From the NCBI RefSeq assembly GCF_029916425.1, contig NZ_JAHAVQ010000014.1, positions 1 to 64,000 of the forward strand: DNA of 64,000 nucleotides, given 5' to 3'. This stretch comes from Liquorilactobacillus sicerae (lineage in GTDB: Bacteria > Bacillota > Bacilli > Lactobacillales > Lactobacillaceae). The notes under the pieces are model-generated. The model did not search any database. It saw only the letters and a list, made by a program, of their open reading frames with translations, and was not told the DNA's origin. A program made the position numbers and the translations under genes. Positions 59,223-64,000 of the stretch are shown one piece after another (the stretch's first letter is position 1; the number at the start of each line of letters is the position of its first letter).

Positions 59223-59781
59223 GCTTTTTTTCCTCCTGATCAAGCTGAGCAACAGCTGCTTGAAACTTTTCCGGGGTAATTTGAAATAAGTTTAAACGCT
59301 CATATAAACGTTTGCCATTCGTATAACCAATTTGCAAGATCTCGCCTAAACGTGCTCGACGAGATTTGGCTGCATAGCCAGCCATTAAATTAGCCTGTTG
59401 AAGCATTGAACGGGTGATCAATGGCTGCGCAGCCGGTACCTCTGTATAGACATTGGCGAGGGCCTGTTGAATTGCTGCGACCGAAGCATGCTCAACTCCT
59501 AAACTACCTTTTTTGCCTGGAACAGCTTGCTTTTTCGTTAAAAAAGCATGTCTGACCCCGGGAACTTGCTCTGTGATCGTCTGTCTGATCTTTTCACCTG
59601 AAAAGTCTGGATCAGTAAAAACAATGACACCGCGTTTTTTTTGCAATAATGCAATTTGCTGCAAACAGGTTTGACTGATTGCTGAGCCATTAGTTTCTAA
59701 TGTGTCAGCCTTGACTGCCAATTTGATTTTTTTTGTGTCATCTTTCCCTTCGACAACAATAACTTCTTTAATTTTTTTCAT
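59215..59781 (-). CDS. rnmV: ribonuclease M5
   Basis: Matures 5S rRNA. The 188-aa protein has an N-terminal TOPRIM domain (VIVVEGKDDTKKI, then IVFTDPDFSGEKIR) and a C-terminal DUF4093-like domain (AAKSRRARLGEILQIGYTNGK). It overlaps tatD by 4 nt and rsmA by 8 nt, a tightly coupled set. Confidence 0.95.
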   Translation of the reverse strand: MKKIKEVIVVEGKDDTKKIKLAVKADTLETNGSAISQTCLQQIALLQKKRGVIVFTDPDFSGEKIRQTITEQVPGVRHAFLTKKQAVPGKKGSLGVEHASVAAIQQALANVYTEVPAAQPLITRSMLQQANLMAGYAAKSRRARLGEILQIGYTNGKRLYERLNLFQITPEKFQAAVAQLDQEEKKHG

Positions 59782-60548
59782 GATTTGATCCTTAAAAATT
59801 TAATTGTATTCTGATAGGTGATTGCGGCTAATTCTTCAGCTGACATTTGTCGCAAATTTGCCAAATATTCCAACGTCAAGCGGGTAAAACCAGGTTCGTT
59901 TTGCCGGCCTCGATAAGGTTCCGGTGCCAAATATGGTGCATCAGTTTCAACTAGAATTCGCTCAAGCGGCGTAGCCAAAAAAGCTTTTCGAACTACTATA
60001 GCATTTTTAAAAGTTACAACTCCGCTAAAAGACAAATACATCCCCAAATCTAAGAACTTTTGCGCCCACTCTGCATCCCCGTTAAAGCTGTGCATTACCC
60101 CACCAAATTCTGCTACTTGAGCTGCTTTTAAAAGCTGGTAAGTATCCGCAAAGGCATCGCGGTTGTGAATACTGACCGGCAAATGCATTTGTCGTGCTAA
60201 CACTAACTGTTGGCGAAAAACTCGCTGCTGGACAGCATGCGAAACCTGGCAGTGATAATCCAAGCCGATTTCACCTAAGGCTTTCATCCGCGTTGCTTGC
60301 AAGGCACATTTTAACTCTTGTTCTTCAGTGGCATCATAGCGTTCAGCATCTTCAGGATGGCAGCCAGCCGCTCCATAAATCCGCGGAGTTAACGCAAACA
60401 AGGCTCGCAAGCGTTTCAAATTAGCCTGATCCCCAGCTAAAACCAGCATTGACGTAACCGAAAAAGCTTGTGCACGTTCGATCACATCCGGTAGATCGTT
60501 AGCAAAGGCCAAATCATTGATATGAGTATGCGAATCAAAAATATCCAT
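59778..60548 (-). CDS. tatD: TatD family hydrolase
   Basis: 256-aa metal-dependent hydrolase (amidohydrolase TIM barrel), probably a 3'-5' exonuclease. Metal ligands appear in DSHTHIND, GEIGLDYH, SIHNRDA, and LVETDAPYLAP. ATG 60548 follows GGGGAGG. It is translationally coupled to rnmV (ATGA). Confidence 0.94.
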   Translation of the reverse strand: MDIFDSHTHINDLAFANDLPDVIERAQAFSVTSMLVLAGDQANLKRLRALFALTPRIYGAAGCHPEDAERYDATEEQELKCALQATRMKALGEIGLDYHCQVSHAVQQRVFRQQLVLARQMHLPVSIHNRDAFADTYQLLKAAQVAEFGGVMHSFNGDAEWAQKFLDLGMYLSFSGVVTFKNAIVVRKAFLATPLERILVETDAPYLAPEPYRGRQNEPGFTRLTLEYLANLRQMSAEELAAITYQNTIKFLRIKS

Positions 60549-60571
60549 TTGTCCTCCCCTAATTTTAAAAC

Positions 60572-60616
60572 TACATAAATAAAGATCTTCTCTTAAAGCC
60601 AAGAAAAGATCTTTAT
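60572..60616 (-). terminator. metG terminator
   Basis: ATAAAGATCTT-type arms (60579-60589, 60606-60616) with an inner TCTT/AAGA pairing, followed by TTTATG on the minus strand. It lies just after metG, in front of tatD. Confidence 0.6.
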
Positions 60617-60622
60617 CTAAGA

Positions 60623-62650
<2,028 letters not shown>

Positions 62651-62742
62651 TCACTCTACAAATTCTCATGATTTTTTATTTATGTCTAAATTGATAGTTA
62701 CACAGCTAGTATAGCATAGTTTATGAACTAAAAGTTGTTCCT

Positions 62743-63438
62743 TCAGACTTTTACTGTCGCAAAAGTTGGTGCAGCATCAGCAACAATTTGCTGTGCGTTG
62801 GCCGGTAAAACTAATTTTTCACGATTGATGGCAATAATTTTAGCCGCTGGATCAGCTGCTGTCAATAAACCAGCAAATGGATAAACTTGCAGCGAGGTCC
62901 CACAAACAACAATCAAGTCAGCTTGTGAGATAGCCATTAATGACGCATTGATAATTTTTGGATCGATCTGTTCTTCATATAAAACAATAGCCGGCCGCAA
63001 AATTCCGCCACAATTTTGATGGATCATAGATTTTAGATATTGTTGATAAGCAACTTTTTGACCACATTTTTGGCAATAAACTCGATATAAGTTGCCATGA
63101 AATTCGATCACATTTTGAGCTCCAGCTTTCGTATGCAAGCCATCAACATTTTGGGTGATGATAATCGCTGCTTTATTTTGGGTAAACCAGGCCATTTTTT
63201 GATGAATGACATTTGGCTGGGCTGCTGGATAATACATCTTTGGAATCACGAACTGATAAAATTTTTCTGGCTGGCGCACTAAACAAGTATGGCTTAATAA
63301 ATATTCTGGCCGCTGTTGACCGTTATCGTACAAGCCTCCCTTAGAGCGATAATCTGGAATGCCCGAGGGAGTCGAAACACCGGCACCAGTTAAAAAGACA
63401 ATCCTTTCTGCTTGAAACAATTCTGCAGCCAATTGCAT
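62743..63438 (-). CDS. cobB: NAD-dependent protein deacylase (sirtuin)
   Basis: 231-aa sirtuin. Signatures: TGAGVSTPSGIPDYRS, ITQNVDGLH (Gln96, Asn97, Asp99) and the catalytic His114 in EFHGN. The zinc ligands are Cys122, Cys125, His140 (in IHQNCGG) and Cys143, so one Cys of the usual C4 set is His. ATG 63438 stands 7 nt after GGAGG. Substrate preference (acetyl or longer acyl) is not predictable. Confidence 0.9.
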   Translation of the reverse strand: MQLAAELFQAERIVFLTGAGVSTPSGIPDYRSKGGLYDNGQQRPEYLLSHTCLVRQPEKFYQFVIPKMYYPAAQPNVIHQKMAWFTQNKAAIIITQNVDGLHTKAGAQNVIEFHGNLYRVYCQKCGQKVAYQQYLKSMIHQNCGGILRPAIVLYEEQIDPKIINASLMAISQADLIVVCGTSLQVYPFAGLLTAADPAAKIIAINREKLVLPANAQQIVADAAPTFATVKV

Positions 63439-63473
63439 CACAATACCTCCATTGTTCAACCCAATTAGTTCAT

Positions 63474-64000
63474 TTAACGCAATTGATAAATAAAACCATT
63501 TTCCTGCATAAACTCGGCGACTGACTGCTGATAAATTTTTTTAAAATATGCTTCTGGCTGATCATTTTGGGGAGTCGGCAGTACAAAAGAATTCTGCTGA
63601 TCGGCTTGATAATAACCGATATATGCCCGGGTAAATTGCAAGTTTTCCTGCCAGTCAGCATGATAAATCGCAAATAATTGTCTGACCTGCAATCTCGTCT
63701 GCCGCTGACTGAAGACCGGGGTGATAGTCAAAAACTGTTGCAACTGCATGGCTGGCAACTGCCAAGCTTTTAGTTGCTGTTCAAAACCGCTTAGGGCTTT
63801 AACAATTCCGCGGCGAAGTGCCAAGGATCCAGTCAGACATTTTTTAGTGATCAGGTCAAATAGCTGTCTTGCACCAGTCATTGATCGCGGATATAGCTCA
63901 GTTAGTTTTTGAACCACTTGATTTTGGCCTTGGAAAAATACCAATCCATCCAATAAAGATAATAAGCGCAAAACCATCCATTGATCGTTAATTGGCTTTT
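63474..64000 (-). CDS. hypothetical protein, 5' end outside window
   Basis: The frame is open through the window edge (upstream codons read KPINDQWM), so the N-terminus is missing; 175 codons are visible. The sequence is helical and Gln-rich (LKAWQLPAMQLQQFLTI, QTRLQVRQLFAIYHADWQENLQ) and ends FMQENGFIYQLR. It lies 35 bp upstream of the sirtuin gene, so they may be cotranscribed. I do not recognise a domain. Confidence 0.65.
   Translation of the reverse strand, partial: KPINDQWMVLRLLSLLDGLVFFQGQNQVVQKLTELYPRSMTGARQLFDLITKKCLTGSLALRRGIVKALSGFEQQLKAWQLPAMQLQQFLTITPVFSQRQTRLQVRQLFAIYHADWQENLQFTRAYIGYYQADQQNSFVLPTPQNDQPEAYFKKIYQQSVAEFMQENGFIYQLR

Overview
The window is a low-GC Firmicutes chromosome segment, most likely from a lactobacillus (Lactobacillaceae). 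Evidence is the 16S 5' end, separate D- and L-lactate dehydrogenases, type B L31, the mazF-alr-acpS neighbourhood, and the Bacillus-like but non-sporulating gene order. Most genes lie on the minus strand. I see no tRNA, CRISPR array, prophage or origin.

From high to low coordinates the minus strand follows the Bacillus subtilis order: metG-tatD-rnmV-rsmA-veg-ispE, then purR-glmU-prs, then pth-mfd-flippase-rqcP-divIC-S1 protein-tilS-hpt-ftsH-hslO-dusB-lysS, ending in an rrn operon whose 16S begins at the left edge. Other blocks interrupt this backbone. One is argGH plus a divergent aminotransferase / D-2-hydroxyacid dehydrogenase operon (51.4-56.9 kb). Another is rpoE-pyrG / murA-rho-rpmE2 (32.5-38.4 kb). 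A third is the cell-envelope and stress block acpS-alr-mazF, murF, cshA, lemA-htpX (19-26.6 kb). The lactate dehydrogenases ldhD and ldh sit on the plus strand at 15.9-18.1 kb.

The most interesting regulatory locus is 53.67-53.98 kb. It has a promoter, a Shine-Dalgarno and a 23-codon leader ORF in which residues 13-19 are all aromatic (FYYFWFF). These are followed by a chain of mutually exclusive RNA helices ending in a strong terminator just before an AraT-like aminotransferase and a D-2-hydroxyacid dehydrogenase. This looks like ribosome-mediated attenuation by aromatic amino acids, in a group where T-boxes and protein regulators are the usual solution.

Other notable elements are an ORF-less group IIC intron relict placed directly behind a terminator (28.7-29.2 kb); a free-standing structured RNA of about 210 nt upstream of lemA (26.8-27.0 kb); a four-helix element between birA and nagB (44.8 kb); a pyrG leader with the GGGC start and CUCCC attenuator of CTP-sensed reiterative transcription; a MurA with Asp in place of the fosfomycin-target Cys; a PARG-like macrodomain protein with an altered catalytic signature; and a MazF toxin preceded by a small protein unlike known MazE. 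Mobile DNA is limited to the intron and a decayed tnpB (32.1 kb). Starts were chosen from visible Shine-Dalgarno spacing and family N-termini, so several differ from the longest open frame.
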